From assembly GCA_024228935.1 (NCBI GenBank), contig JAAESX010000090.1, positions 82,456 to 146,455 of the forward strand: 64,000 bases of DNA, in the 5' to 3' direction. The position numbers were made by a program, and so were the translations under genes. Positions 50,001 through 58,093 of this stretch are shown piece after piece (position 1 is the stretch's first letter; each line of letters opens with the position of its first letter). The notes below the pieces were generated by a model. The model did no database searches and had not been told where the DNA came from. It saw only the letters and a program-made list of their open reading frames with translations. The DNA comes from Pseudomonadota bacterium. Lineage in GTDB: Bacteria > Myxococcota_A > UBA796 > CAJQPC01.

Positions 50001-51343
50001 TGGGCGTGACCGTTCGTCAGGGTGGCGTCGACCTCGGCCCAGACCCCGGCGGCCAGGACATCCTCGGCGAGAGCCGAGGCGACCGAGCCATCGGCACACC
50101 ACGCTTGCCAGTGCACGTCGGCGCCCGCTTGCCGCAGCGACCAGGCGCCCTCGACCTGGGCGATGACCGCGTCGGCCTCTGCGTCCGGTCGCACCCAGGC
50201 ATGCACGCCCAGGCCGGCCGCCGGGCCGACGGCGGGGTGCTCGGGGAGCGCGATGGCCTGGGTGTCCCCGGTGCGCGACCAGGCGTCCCCCATCGGGCCG
50301 CACACGGACTCGAGCTCACCGTCGGCATCGAGTCCGAGCGGGCCGTGATCCGCGAGTTGCGCGGCGCCCTCGAAGCGGGTGTGGCTGGCGACGAGCAGGT
50401 CGGCGACCTGGGCCGGTGCCAGGGCCTCGTCGAAGAGCATGAGCTCGTCGAGGACACCGTCGAAGGCGTAGTGCGCTGGGTTCTGGTAGGCCCCCACGAC
50501 CATGTGGGCCGGGTAGTGCGTCACGCCCTCGAACGCCTCGTCGACATGCTCCCGGGCGCGGAGCTCGCCGTCGACGTAGAGCGTCACCACATCGCCGTCC
50601 CACGCGGCCGCCACATGGCTCCAGGTGTCGATGGCCACGGGGACGCTGACCGTGGGGACGGTCGTGCCATCGCCGAGCCGCAGGCTGAGGAATCCCCAGG
50701 AGACGTCCAGCGCGAACCCGGAGGGGGCCGAGTCCCAGAGCATGTTCACCAGCGTGCCCCGGTCGCCGTACGTGGTCGGGTACACCCATGCGGCGACCGT
50801 GAACGTCTCGACCTCCAGGGCCTCGTTCGCGGTGAACAGCAGGTGGTCGTGGGTGCCGTCGCCGCTGGCGTCGAAGCGGCGGCCCTGCCCGATGGCCCCG
50901 GACTCCGCGGACGACTGAGCGCTGCCCAGGACGAGCTCGTCCGGCCCCAGGCTGCCGAGGTTGCTCTCCGGGGCGCCCTCGTCCTCGAAGTCCAGGTGCA
51001 CCAGCGGGCTCGGACGGGTGCGTGGCGTCTCCCACAGCGTGCAGCTCTCGGCGGGGCTCGGCATGCACCACGGCGCGGAGAAGCCCTCGTCGATCTGGTC
51101 GTCGCAGTCGTCGTCGACGCCGTTGCAGGCCTCGTCCGCGTCCGGGTGCACGCTGGCGTCGGTGTCGTCGCAGTCCTCTTCGACAGCCCAGCCGTCGCCG
51201 TCGGCGTCGGTCGGCGTCGAGGTGTCCTCGCTGTCCTGGACCGCAGTGTCGCCTTCGATGGGCGGCTCGGTCACGCCGTCGGTGCCATGCGGTTCGGTGC
51301 GGCAGCCGGACAGCAGCACGTACAGGGTCGTCCACATGCGCAT
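47039..51343 (-). CDS. Giant surface lipoprotein: MopE repeat, LamG-like domains and heparinase II/III-like lyase domain
   Basis: A 1434-residue lipoprotein (MRMWTTLYVLLSGC, Cys14). One MopE motif (DADGDGWAVEEDCDDTDAS, CNGVDDDCDD) is near residues 40-80. Three concanavalin-like/LamG domains follow (FTVAAWVYPTTYGDRGTLV; LGVHAWVRPDAE; RWTPVAVAVDHDELRLFVDG). From about 700 comes an alpha/alpha-toroid rich in Trp, then a beta-sandwich with DPGDGRSYRGTPADGQ and GHNNVLIDGAGP, the heparinase II/III signature (HNxxxIDG). Such enzymes cleave uronic-acid-containing polysaccharides by elimination; specificity is unknown. The Shine-Dalgarno GAGG lies 5 nt before the ATG. It is divergent from a smaller toroid-like lipoprotein, so the two may target the same glycan. 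Confidence 0.82.
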   Translation of the reverse strand: MRMWTTLYVLLSGCRTEPHGTDGVTEPPIEGDTAVQDSEDTSTPTDADGDGWAVEEDCDDTDASVHPDADEACNGVDDDCDDQIDEGFSAPWCMPSPAESCTLWETPRTRPSPLVHLDFEDEGAPESNLGSLGPDELVLGSAQSSAESGAIGQGRRFDASGDGTHDHLLFTANEALEVETFTVAAWVYPTTYGDRGTLVNMLWDSAPSGFALDVSWGFLSLRLGDGTTVPTVSVPVAIDTWSHVAAAWDGDVVTLYVDGELRAREHVDEAFEGVTHYPAHMVVGAYQNPAHYAFDGVLDELMLFDEALAPAQVADLLVASHTRFEGAAQLADHGPLGLDADGELESVCGPMGDAWSRTGDTQAIALPEHPAVGPAAGLGVHAWVRPDAEADAVIAQVEGAWSLRQAGADVHWQAWCADGSVASALAEDVLAAGVWAEVDATLTNGHAQVWVDGTMRVDERVGCFESESGDGVLHLGGAADGSAGFAGALDEIEVRSVPRDVATLSTTVTQGTWRATDNAAQTTALVGRTGGDLEGDLEQLTQDDEGQPCFHLQAATRESCAHATGVAEASPGLQGPLTLSARVRPGQAIEQVVFGVDGGPGLWLEEDGWAARWGTAEVTGGPIPQDRWTPVAVAVDHDELRLFVDGVLVGSAAHDGDALATERFSLGGETLQWSSSDAIWVEEATVQGFAWTSSHALSRHAGWRTESHPRLSSSDAMLAVGSYDMPTAAATYVAAWKAGDLDPTDEALTAYSRSHAAWTCAEAAWETGETDEAFELALSLLENVDHGTWDWSWLQGRSLFWYALAYDRVAALLAELEDADPHTWSPRHALLRRRWASTLHHIGITGGVHDDPTYVDHGYLHASPGWLGANSRLMSVGGSGHMALSMPALYDPDFGSSAATLQLSVDDLFYDRAAGGEAAGRYLPAYLHESGLFSEGHGYQSDVFYGLTPFLIDWWQLGGEDHITVGPVREMYEANVAAMLPTGHVWPYATGWLSTQVHNDLMAEFVPDSADLWRWFHARQNLLESGLDEPEWTSAALGDEALLLRSGWDEDALWLGLKGRTQPCPSSHCQADQMSMMLVSHGAWLLIDPGDGRSYRGTPADGQELWLQGAQGHNNVLIDGAGPGLTKTQDDLDDPAALVASLWSDRADYGRMEGTVGDGVTSGGGDHTRHLWLVDDAFFVVLDELEAASEATFDQQFHLGASTTSGAGTLVRAGQDFSWSGTNDDGIDVDLEVVQLAPAGVVTLTSRSDGGTNFRSPEVWDHTYVRARQDGTSATYFTLLLTGTATDPTPIASVLQEDASVRLAHVEFDDGRVIEVGHNATGGLQAVGSVDTDGVLVGTDGASWVFMAEGSQVELDSDLGAWADCTLDALELELDEDLSGTVAWEASSCALTVAWPGDEPAAVWVDGVETTAWSHEGGAVTLDPAPEREFYVSR

Positions 51344-51469
51344 CGAAGCCTCGCTCCGACACAGTAGCGGACGGCGGGTCCGATGCACGCACGACCGCGA
51401 AAGCCCAGGATTCGGCTCCTCTTCAGGCATGCAGGTTGGTACGGTCGCTCCTCGCTTCGGAGCCTCCCC

Positions 51470-52615
51470 ATGCGCCGCGCACTCTGCGCCGCTGTCCCGA
51501 TGGTCCTGTTGCTCGCGTCGGGTTGCGAGGAAGTGGACGAGACGGTCGATGGGCTGTCGGAGACGGACACGGACACCGACACCGACACCGATGCGGACTC
51601 CGACTCCGACTCCGACTCCGACTCCGACACGGACGCCGGCTTCTCCGTCGAGGCCCACTGGGACGCGCTGGGCCGGCTGGCGGATCGGCTCGCCGCGGCC
51701 CAGCTCGACGACGGCAGCTACGGCTGGCAGCTCGCGGACGGCGAGGAGATCGACGAAGACACCATCGGCTACCAGAACGTGACCGGCGTTAGCGCCTGGG
51801 GCTTCTTCGGCATCCTGCGGTACCAGCACGACGACGACTGGGAGGCCGCCGCCCACGGGACCGCCGACTACCTGGACGGGCGCCTGCAGGGGCTCCTCGA
51901 CGACCCGGAGGACCTGGACAACAGCGTGTCGTGCCCGAACTTCACGTACCTGGCCTGGTACCTCGAGGACTACCCGGACGCCGAGCTCGAGGACCGGCTG
52001 GTCGAGGGGATGTGGGCGCTGCTCGAGGCTCGCGACCAGTCCTACGGCGATGGCGACGAAGTGCTCGTCGATGGCCTGCTGGACCAGCTCGCCGAGCGTC
52101 GCTCGACCATCCCCGGGATCATCCCGTGGGACACGGCGCTGTGCGTCGAGGCGCTGTCCGCCACGAGCGCGTACGACCCGGATCTGCTCATCGAGCACCG
52201 AGCGGCCGTCGAGCACATGACGGTGACGCTGAGCGACGAGTTCCTGCCCGCCTTGGAAGCGGACGCGAGCCTGGCCTACGCCGACATCTCGGTCAGCTAC
52301 CCGCTCTTCGTGCTCGTGCAGGCCGATGATCCAGCCCACGACGAGCTCGTCGACGAGCTCCACGAGCGCATGCTGGGGATGATGGACCCCGATGGGCGCA
52401 TCACGAACGGCTCGGACAACGACGGGCCAGCCCAGGCCACGGCGTACGGCCTGCTGGCGCTCAAGGCGCTCGAGAGCGAGGACGCGCAGCTGGTGCACGA
52501 CCAGGCCCAGGCGCAGATCGACGAGGACGGCCGGGTGGTGGACGACGAGACGCTCGTCGAGACGTTCGAGGTCGAGGGGGAGCTCCTGCGCGCGCTGACC
52601 TACCGGGCCGACTGA
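51470..52615 (+). CDS. Lipoprotein with Ser/Thr-Asp linker and alpha/alpha-toroid-like domain
   Basis: A 381-residue lipoprotein. The signal is conventional (MRRALCAAVPMVLLLASGC, Cys19). A linker at about 25-55 is made of alternating Thr-Asp and then Ser-Asp, encoded by a hexanucleotide-like repeat (gacaccgacacc..., gactccgactcc). The rest is helical with repeated motifs of alpha/alpha-barrel proteins: LDDGSYGWQLADGEE, TGVSAWGFFGILRY, DGDEVLVDGLL and QATAYGLLALKAL. No glycosidase family can be fixed. It is divergent from the heparinase-like gene and its stop is 3 nt from the convergent lipoprotein's. Confidence 0.72.
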   Translation: MRRALCAAVPMVLLLASGCEEVDETVDGLSETDTDTDTDTDADSDSDSDSDSDTDAGFSVEAHWDALGRLADRLAAAQLDDGSYGWQLADGEEIDEDTIGYQNVTGVSAWGFFGILRYQHDDDWEAAAHGTADYLDGRLQGLLDDPEDLDNSVSCPNFTYLAWYLEDYPDAELEDRLVEGMWALLEARDQSYGDGDEVLVDGLLDQLAERRSTIPGIIPWDTALCVEALSATSAYDPDLLIEHRAAVEHMTVTLSDEFLPALEADASLAYADISVSYPLFVLVQADDPAHDELVDELHERMLGMMDPDGRITNGSDNDGPAQATAYGLLALKALESEDAQLVHDQAQAQIDEDGRVVDDETLVETFEVEGELLRALTYRAD

Positions 52616-52618
52616 GCG

Positions 52619-53236
52619 TCAGCGAGCCGCGTCGACCTCGGCCCGACACGCCTCGTGCGCCACCCCCTCTGGCAGAGCCCGACACGCCAGCAGCGCCGGC
52701 TTCCCCAGCCGGACCGCCGTCGCCCCGACCGCCTGACCGAACGTCTCGACCTCGCTCGACTCCGGCGAGGCGACCAGCATCTGGTCCACCCCCTCGACGA
52801 GCGCGGGCAGCCCGTCCCATTCGTGGGCCCAGATCACGTGCACCAGGCAGTGCGGAGCCAGCTCGCCGGCGGGCTCGCACAGCTCGATGGCCCGCTCCAG
52901 CGACACGTCCTCGGCCGCCAGCACCACGTCGACGGCGTGGATCACGCACGAGCTGCGCAGGTGGCCGGCGGGCACCTGGTCGCAGACCTCGGGGGGTGGG
53001 GGGTACTTGCTCCTCAGCGCCAGCTCCAGGCAGCGACTCCGCGGCTCGTCGGCTCGCAGCTCGAGGCACACCGTGGCGAGCCAGGGCGCGTAGTACGCGG
53101 AGTCGGACTGCAGGACCTCGTACGCGCACCAGTCTCCGGTGGGGGCCGAGCGCTCGAGACAGGCCTCGAGCGGCGCCGCCCGGTCGGCCGGCAGGTCCGA
53201 CGGCAGAGTCGCCCCGCAGGCCAGCAGCATCCACAT
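52619..53236 (-). CDS. Cys-rich lipoprotein of unknown function
   Basis: A 205-residue lipoprotein starting MWMLLACGATLPS (Cys at residue 7). About ten more Cys occur in LEACLERS, DWCAYEV, TVCLELRA, RCLELALR, VCDQVPAG, SSCVIHAVD, LCEPAG and CLVHVIW, spaced like short helical hairpins of TPR/Sel1-like proteins with disulfides. It resembles its upstream neighbour, which also has paired Cys. The ATG shares a base with that gene's TGA (TGATG). It ends the nine-gene minus-strand chain. No function is assigned. Confidence 0.7.
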   Translation of the reverse strand: MWMLLACGATLPSDLPADRAAPLEACLERSAPTGDWCAYEVLQSDSAYYAPWLATVCLELRADEPRSRCLELALRSKYPPPPEVCDQVPAGHLRSSCVIHAVDVVLAAEDVSLERAIELCEPAGELAPHCLVHVIWAHEWDGLPALVEGVDQMLVASPESSEVETFGQAVGATAVRLGKPALLACRALPEGVAHEACRAEVDAAR

Positions 53237-53586
53237 CACCGGTGGTCCCACAGGTGCGGCCGGTCCCACGTGCGCTTGCAGCCTTCGGCGTGAGGGGCCG
53301 GCAGGTCCTCGCAGATCGCGTGGGCACGCCGCTGGTCGACCCCCGGCAGCCCTTGGCTGAACAGATGGTCATAGAGCGCCGCCCGGACCGCCGGGACCTC
53401 GATGATCTCGGCCACGGACAGCGCCCGCTCGGGGTCTCCTCCCTCTGCGGCGTGGACCGCCAGCTCGTAGCGACACCAGGACCGGTCCTCGCCGGCGAGC
53501 GCGTCACAGCGCTCGGCCGAGGGCGTCGTCGAGCAGGCCAGCCACATCGAGTTCCAGAGCCACATCCAGCCCATCGTACCGGTCAC
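53236..53586 (-). CDS. Small Cys-containing lipoprotein
   Basis: A 116-residue lipoprotein. The start could be GTG 53586 (overlapping the SGNH gene's TGA, GTGA) or ATG 53574; either leads to MWLACSTTPS (lipobox). The mature part is helical with ERCDALAG, DRSWCRYELAVHAAE, HAICEDLP and AEGCKRTW, which resembles the Cys spacing of the lipoprotein downstream. The pair may be paralogues or partners. No family is recognised. Confidence 0.6.
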   Translation of the reverse strand: MTGTMGWMWLWNSMWLACSTTPSAERCDALAGEDRSWCRYELAVHAAEGGDPERALSVAEIIEVPAVRAALYDHLFSQGLPGVDQRRAHAICEDLPAPHAEGCKRTWDRPHLWDHR

Positions 53587-54671
53587 CTGGCGCCCTCCAT
53601 GCAGGCGGCCATGGCCTGGGCGGCGACCTCGTGTCCCTTCGGGGTCCAGTGCCCGTCGTACACGAGGTAGGTGTCGTCGCCGTCATCATGAGCAGCTCGC
53701 AGGGCCTCGGTCGTGTCGCACATCGGGATCGCCAGGTCGCTCAGGACCTTTCGGACGGCCTGACGAGGAGCGTCCAGGTCCGCGTCCTCGGGGTCCCGCT
53801 CCCCCAGCTCCAGCATCGGCCCAGCCCGGTCCGTGTCGATGGCGAAAGCGGGCGGCACCACGGCGACGAGCAATCGGTCGCCGCGTGAGAACGTCTCCCG
53901 CTTCAGCTCGGCGAGCGCCTGTTGGGTCGACGGCACCCGCTCGCTGAGCATCGGGCCACCGGTCCGCGTGAACAGGGCCAGCTCCTGTGACCAGCGCTTC
54001 ACGATGACCGGGTCGCCGGTCAGCTCGCGGCGCTTGGCGTGGACGCGCCACCGCATGAACAGCTCGGAGTGGGAGAGGAGCCAGGCGGTCGCTGGGCTCT
54101 CGGCGTCCGCGGGGACGTAGCTGGTGGGCTGCCAGGTCCGGATGAAGTTGGGGAACCAGGCGTTGTCGTAGATGTCGTTGCCGAGGAAGAAGACCAGCAG
54201 GACCGCGTTGCTGCCGAGCGGTCGGTCCAGGTCGCGGTAGCGCTGCGTGGCCTGCCAGGTCGAGTACCCGTCGACGCCGCCGTTGTGGACCGCGACCCGC
54301 TCTCCGAGCTGCTGGTCGAGGTGGGCGACGAAGGTGTCCTCCTCGGGCACCTGGAGCGAGAGCGCGAAGCTGTCGCCCAGGACGAGCCAGCGCGTGTCGA
54401 CCGGTCCATTGGTGATGGGCGGTCCCCTCAGCCCCAGCTCGTTGAAGCGGATCTCGACCTCGCCCACGGTCGAGCGGGTCGTGCCGACGAACCCCGGCGA
54501 AGGCTGGAAGACCGTGCGGCTGTCCCCCACGTACATGCCCTCGAGGCGGGTCTGGAACTGCGTCAGCAGCTCGGCGCCGTCCGAGGCTGGAGCCAGCCGC
54601 GCGATGAGCTCGGCCATCAGCAGCCCAGCGACGAGTCCCGCCGCCACCAGCCCGATGCGACGGCCCCTCAT
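53583..54671 (-). CDS. Membrane-anchored SGNH-fold hydrolase/acyltransferase-like protein
   Basis: A 362-residue protein with one N-terminal hydrophobic helix (LVAAGLVAGLLMAELIARL). The SGNH motifs are VLGDSFALS with Ser101, a VDGYSTWQATQRYRD region and GNDIYDN (Asn/Gly blocks), and DGHWTPKGHEVAA near the end (Asp339 and His341). These are the catalytic residues of GDSL/SGNH hydrolases; relatives acetylate or deacetylate sugars in the periplasm, as with AlgX or AlgJ. It is preceded by a GT-C-like membrane protein sharing 4 nt (ATGA), so the two probably act on the same substrate. Confidence 0.85.
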   Translation of the reverse strand: MRGRRIGLVAAGLVAGLLMAELIARLAPASDGAELLTQFQTRLEGMYVGDSRTVFQPSPGFVGTTRSTVGEVEIRFNELGLRGPPITNGPVDTRWLVLGDSFALSLQVPEEDTFVAHLDQQLGERVAVHNGGVDGYSTWQATQRYRDLDRPLGSNAVLLVFFLGNDIYDNAWFPNFIRTWQPTSYVPADAESPATAWLLSHSELFMRWRVHAKRRELTGDPVIVKRWSQELALFTRTGGPMLSERVPSTQQALAELKRETFSRGDRLLVAVVPPAFAIDTDRAGPMLELGERDPEDADLDAPRQAVRKVLSDLAIPMCDTTEALRAAHDDGDDTYLVYDGHWTPKGHEVAAQAMAACMEGAR

Positions 54672-56473
54672 CGGGGACCGACCGCGCGGCGGATCGACGG
54701 GCTGTCCAGCCGGTAGACGAGCCCATCGGCGGTCTCGGCCTCGAGCTCGAGCGTGGCGTCCAGGAAGCCGAGCAACAGCGGCGCTCGGTCGGCGGGGACG
54801 TGCTCGAGGTGGACCACGAGGTAGGCGTAGCCCATGTCTGCGAGCTGGGCGGCGCCGACCAGCGGGCTCCCCATGCTCTCGGGGGTCCAGGCGCCGGACT
54901 GGTAGGTCTCGCCGTACGTCGTGCGCTCCATTCGGGCGATGAACGCGTTGCCCTCGACGGGGCCCGGCATGTAGTTCGTCGGCGCGAAGTCGTACGCGAC
55001 GGGACGCCCGTGGACGGACTGGTAGTAGAAGTACCGCGAGATCTCGGTCGTTCGGCCCGGGTAGCGCTGCGGCCAGTCCAGCACGGCGCCCGCGGCGGGC
55101 AGCTCGACGAGGAGCTGGCTGACCTCGGGCACCGAGGCATTCGCCCAGGGCAGCGGGAACGGCACGGGCGAGAACAGGGCCGTCTCGGCCACGACGAGTG
55201 CCAGGACCGCGGCGCCCGCCAGGCGCAGACTGCGGCCGCCGCCACGGAGCCGGGCCAGCAATCGGTCGGTCCCGAACGCGCTGAGCACACCCAGGCCCAG
55301 GAAGACGAAGACCGAGAAGCGGACGTACGAGGTGATCATCCGCACGGGCGGCAGGAGACCGCCCAGGACGGACCAGAACCAGACGGGCTGGCCGGAGTAG
55401 TGCTGCGGTGAGAGCGGCAGGTAGGGCCCGAGCGAGAACAGGCCGGCCACACCGACCAGCGCGAGCCAACGCCACCGACCACGCTCGAGACCGGCCGCGG
55501 CCAGGCCCAGGGCGAGCCAGCCCGCGTACGTGGTCTGCACCAGCCGGTCCATGTTGTCGTGGACCGCCAGGGCGGTCTCGCCGGGCACGAAGTACCCGGA
55601 GACCGTGGCGAAGTCGTGGGCCATGCCGGCCATGACGCCCGCAGGGAGCAGCTGCTGCTTCCGGTCCGCGTAGTTCAGGAGCACGGCCTCGTCGGCGGTG
55701 TAGGTGCCGAGCAGCATGGCCACGATGGGGCCCAAGGTCAGGGCGGCGACCCCAACAGCCAGGCCGGCGTGCAGCAGGAACCCTCTTCGCCGAGCCGGGT
55801 CGCGGAGGGCCGGCCAGGCCATCGGCAGCGCGATCAACGGCAGCAGGAGCGAGGTGAGGAGCGCCCAGTACAGGCTCGACGCCCCCAGCGCCGTGAAGGT
55901 CAGCCCGGCGGCGATGGCCGTGCTCACCCGAGGACGCTCGATCAGCGTCAGCAGGGCCACGACGTGCCACGCGATCCAGCCCGCGGACCAGGTCTCCACG
56001 ACCCCGGATGCCAGGCCGTAGCTCAGCAGGAACGCATTCAGTCCGAAGACACCCCCGCCCACCAGTGACCCGTCGCGGGTGGCTCCGAGGCGGCGGGCCA
56101 GCGCGTACCCGCCGGTGCACGCCAGCAGCACGTGGAACAGCGCCAGGAGGTTGTGCGTCGTCGGCAGCTCGAACAGGAGCTGGGGCAGCAGGCTCAGCAG
56201 GTCGTTCACCGGCGCGATGCTCGAGAACGGCCCCTGCCGTGGGAACGCGAACTCGGTCGAGGTCAGCGGCCAGGCCCCGTCGGACAGCAGGCGGCTCGCC
56301 GTCCAGTCGTTCGCCCACATCGCCCGCCAGACCCCGGAGTCGTCGGCACCGACGACGCGTGAGGATGGGGAGAGCCAGACAGGCCACGTGAGAACGACCA
56401 GGGCGAGCCCGTAGAGCGCCAGGGGGATTCCGCCCCGCTTCAGCCCGTCGAGGGCGGCTCTCTGCAGTCTCAT
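54668..56473 (-). CDS. Polytopic GT-C-like membrane protein
   Basis: A 601-residue integral membrane protein with about eleven helices followed by a soluble tail. The opening (IPLALYGLALVVLTWPVWLS then GADDSGVWRAMWANDWTASRLLS) has the Asp-rich first loop after TM1 seen in GT-C glycosyltransferases such as DUF6541/PMT-like proteins. The loop at about 40-100 has FPRQGPFSSIAPVND. The C-terminal 130 residues are soluble (VLDWPQRYPGRTTEISRYFYYQ). It probably transfers a sugar from a lipid-linked donor in the membrane. It is followed by SGNH (4-nt overlap); the sulfatase-fold gene is 55 nt upstream. Confidence 0.72.
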   Translation of the reverse strand: MRLQRAALDGLKRGGIPLALYGLALVVLTWPVWLSPSSRVVGADDSGVWRAMWANDWTASRLLSDGAWPLTSTEFAFPRQGPFSSIAPVNDLLSLLPQLLFELPTTHNLLALFHVLLACTGGYALARRLGATRDGSLVGGGVFGLNAFLLSYGLASGVVETWSAGWIAWHVVALLTLIERPRVSTAIAAGLTFTALGASSLYWALLTSLLLPLIALPMAWPALRDPARRRGFLLHAGLAVGVAALTLGPIVAMLLGTYTADEAVLLNYADRKQQLLPAGVMAGMAHDFATVSGYFVPGETALAVHDNMDRLVQTTYAGWLALGLAAAGLERGRWRWLALVGVAGLFSLGPYLPLSPQHYSGQPVWFWSVLGGLLPPVRMITSYVRFSVFVFLGLGVLSAFGTDRLLARLRGGGRSLRLAGAAVLALVVAETALFSPVPFPLPWANASVPEVSQLLVELPAAGAVLDWPQRYPGRTTEISRYFYYQSVHGRPVAYDFAPTNYMPGPVEGNAFIARMERTTYGETYQSGAWTPESMGSPLVGAAQLADMGYAYLVVHLEHVPADRAPLLLGFLDATLELEAETADGLVYRLDSPSIRRAVGPR

Positions 56474-56527
56474 CCCGGCACTCTAACGGGGCTGCGTGGA
56501 GACGAAGAGCGTTGGGCGAGGGGCCCT

Positions 56528-58093
56528 TCACTGGTAGCCGAGCGCCTTCAGTCTGGGGTCCTCGGCCGGCTCGCCCCACAGCTCGACGGCGCGCCCGGCC
56601 TCTCGCAGGGCTTGCTCGGTCCGCGAGCCATCGACCGCGACGGTCGTGAGCTTCGGGGTGTTCATTTCCAGCCCGCCGATTCTCAGCTCGCAGCGCCGGT
56701 CCACCTCCAGGCGAAACAGGTCGCTGCGCTCCACCCTCACCCACCCGCAGTTCGACCATGGCTGGCCGGGATCCGCGAGGACCGAGCCGTCGACCTCGAC
56801 GTGGGAGCCCACCTCGAGCTCGATGCTTCGAGCCCACGTCGGTGTCGCCGTGCTGGGACCTGCCCGCAGATCGCTCGCCGCCAGGGCCTCGACGAGGCGC
56901 GTGATGCGCGCGCGGTCCGGCTCCCCGGCGTGGGGCGTGATCTCGTCGGGCAAGTGGAACAGCAGGGGGCCACCTGGCCGGTGGAGCAGCTTCATTCCGT
57001 CCGCTGTCCACGCTTCGGTGTGGGAGCTCGGATAGAGCAGCTGGCCCGCCACGTGGACCCCGGGGTCGACCTGGGCCACGTTCACGCCAGCCCAGCTCTC
57101 GGGCGCCGGCACAGCGAGCAGCGCCGCGAGGGTCGGCGGGATGTCGACCAGGCGCATCGGGCGCGGGTCGACGCGCGCTTCGAGGCCCGGTGCCCGGATG
57201 AGCACGGGGACCTCGAGCAGCTCTTCCCACAGCGCATGGCCGTGCTCGAAACCCTGGTGTTCCCACAGCTCTTCGCCGTGGTCGCTGAAGACGACCACGA
57301 TGTCCGCCGTGTCGAGCAGCGGTGCCAGCTTCTCCAGCCGGACCTCGACGGCCTGCCGGTACATCGCCGCGAGCTGTTCGGCCGGGTAGTCACCGGCGCG
57401 GGCCCCATCCAGGTCGTCGAAGCCGTCGTGCCCGGTTCCGTACGGGAGGTGTGGCCCCATCACGTGGGCCAGGACGAGGTCACCACCGGGCTCGTCGAGC
57501 CAGGCCTGGGCCTGCTCCACCACCTGGGCGTCGTCGTCGACGAGGACCGCGTGGTCGAAGCCGGCCATCAGGCCGCGGCTGGGGCTCAAGTGGGGGTTCG
57601 CGACCACCGCTCGGGCCCGGAGTCCCAGGCTCGCGGCCAGGCCGTCGGGGATGGCGTGGATGCTCTGCTCGGGACCCAGTGGGACCTGGATCGTCCGGCC
57701 GGTGAGCACGGCCGCCATCGCGGGGAATGTCCAGGGGGACGGGCTCCGCGCGTGCGGGAAGCTCCAGGCCGTCTCCGCGAAGGCCGACAGCGTCGGTGAG
57801 TGCTGGACGTGATCTGCACGCAGGGTGTCGATCGACAGGAGCAGGACGTCCGCCTCTCCGCGCGGGCTGGGAGCGACCGCCAGCACGCGGCAGTCGTCGG
57901 CGTCCCACAGGGCGCGACGCGGTGTGACGTCGACCTCGGCGCATCCGGCGGGGTCCGTGACGAGACGAGCCGCACCGATCGGAACGCGCTCCCCGCGCGC
58001 GACGAGCAGCCCCTCGCCGCCTTCGCGCTGCTGCGCGAACCGGGCGAGGACCGAGGGAGGGTCCGCCAGGCAGCCAGCCAGGAACAGCATCAT
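56528..58093 (-). CDS. Sulfatase-fold lipoprotein with Thr nucleophile
   Basis: A 521-residue lipoprotein starting MMLFLAGCLAD (Cys at residue 8). The AP/sulfatase domain has LLLSIDTLRADHV (Asp89), SPSPWTFPAMAAVLTG (Thr122), VMGPHLPYGTG and FSDHGEELWEHQGFEHG. As in the enzyme at 36537-38006, the nucleophile site is Pro-Trp-Thr rather than the formylglycine CxPxR motif. It is therefore more likely a phosphatase or phosphoglycerol/phosphoethanolamine transferase. A C-terminal beta-domain (WARSIELEVGSHVEVDGS) may bind carbohydrate. It overlaps the NPP gene by 4 nt (ATGA). Outer-membrane location is expected. Confidence 0.83.
   Translation of the reverse strand: MMLFLAGCLADPPSVLARFAQQREGGEGLLVARGERVPIGAARLVTDPAGCAEVDVTPRRALWDADDCRVLAVAPSPRGEADVLLLSIDTLRADHVQHSPTLSAFAETAWSFPHARSPSPWTFPAMAAVLTGRTIQVPLGPEQSIHAIPDGLAASLGLRARAVVANPHLSPSRGLMAGFDHAVLVDDDAQVVEQAQAWLDEPGGDLVLAHVMGPHLPYGTGHDGFDDLDGARAGDYPAEQLAAMYRQAVEVRLEKLAPLLDTADIVVVFSDHGEELWEHQGFEHGHALWEELLEVPVLIRAPGLEARVDPRPMRLVDIPPTLAALLAVPAPESWAGVNVAQVDPGVHVAGQLLYPSSHTEAWTADGMKLLHRPGGPLLFHLPDEITPHAGEPDRARITRLVEALAASDLRAGPSTATPTWARSIELEVGSHVEVDGSVLADPGQPWSNCGWVRVERSDLFRLEVDRRCELRIGGLEMNTPKLTTVAVDGSRTEQALREAGRAVELWGEPAEDPRLKALGYQ

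Noticed and set aside
51568..51640. Ser-Asp/Thr-Asp repeat as a phase-variable tract
   Set aside because: It codes an in-frame linker with hexanucleotide units, so length changes would keep frame. It is probably just a flexible spacer.
47039..52498. Extension of the giant lipoprotein to the longest frame (start near 52498)
   Set aside because: The extra N-terminal part is antisense to the toroid lipoprotein gene at 51470-52615. The lipobox and Shine-Dalgarno identify ATG 51343 as the start.
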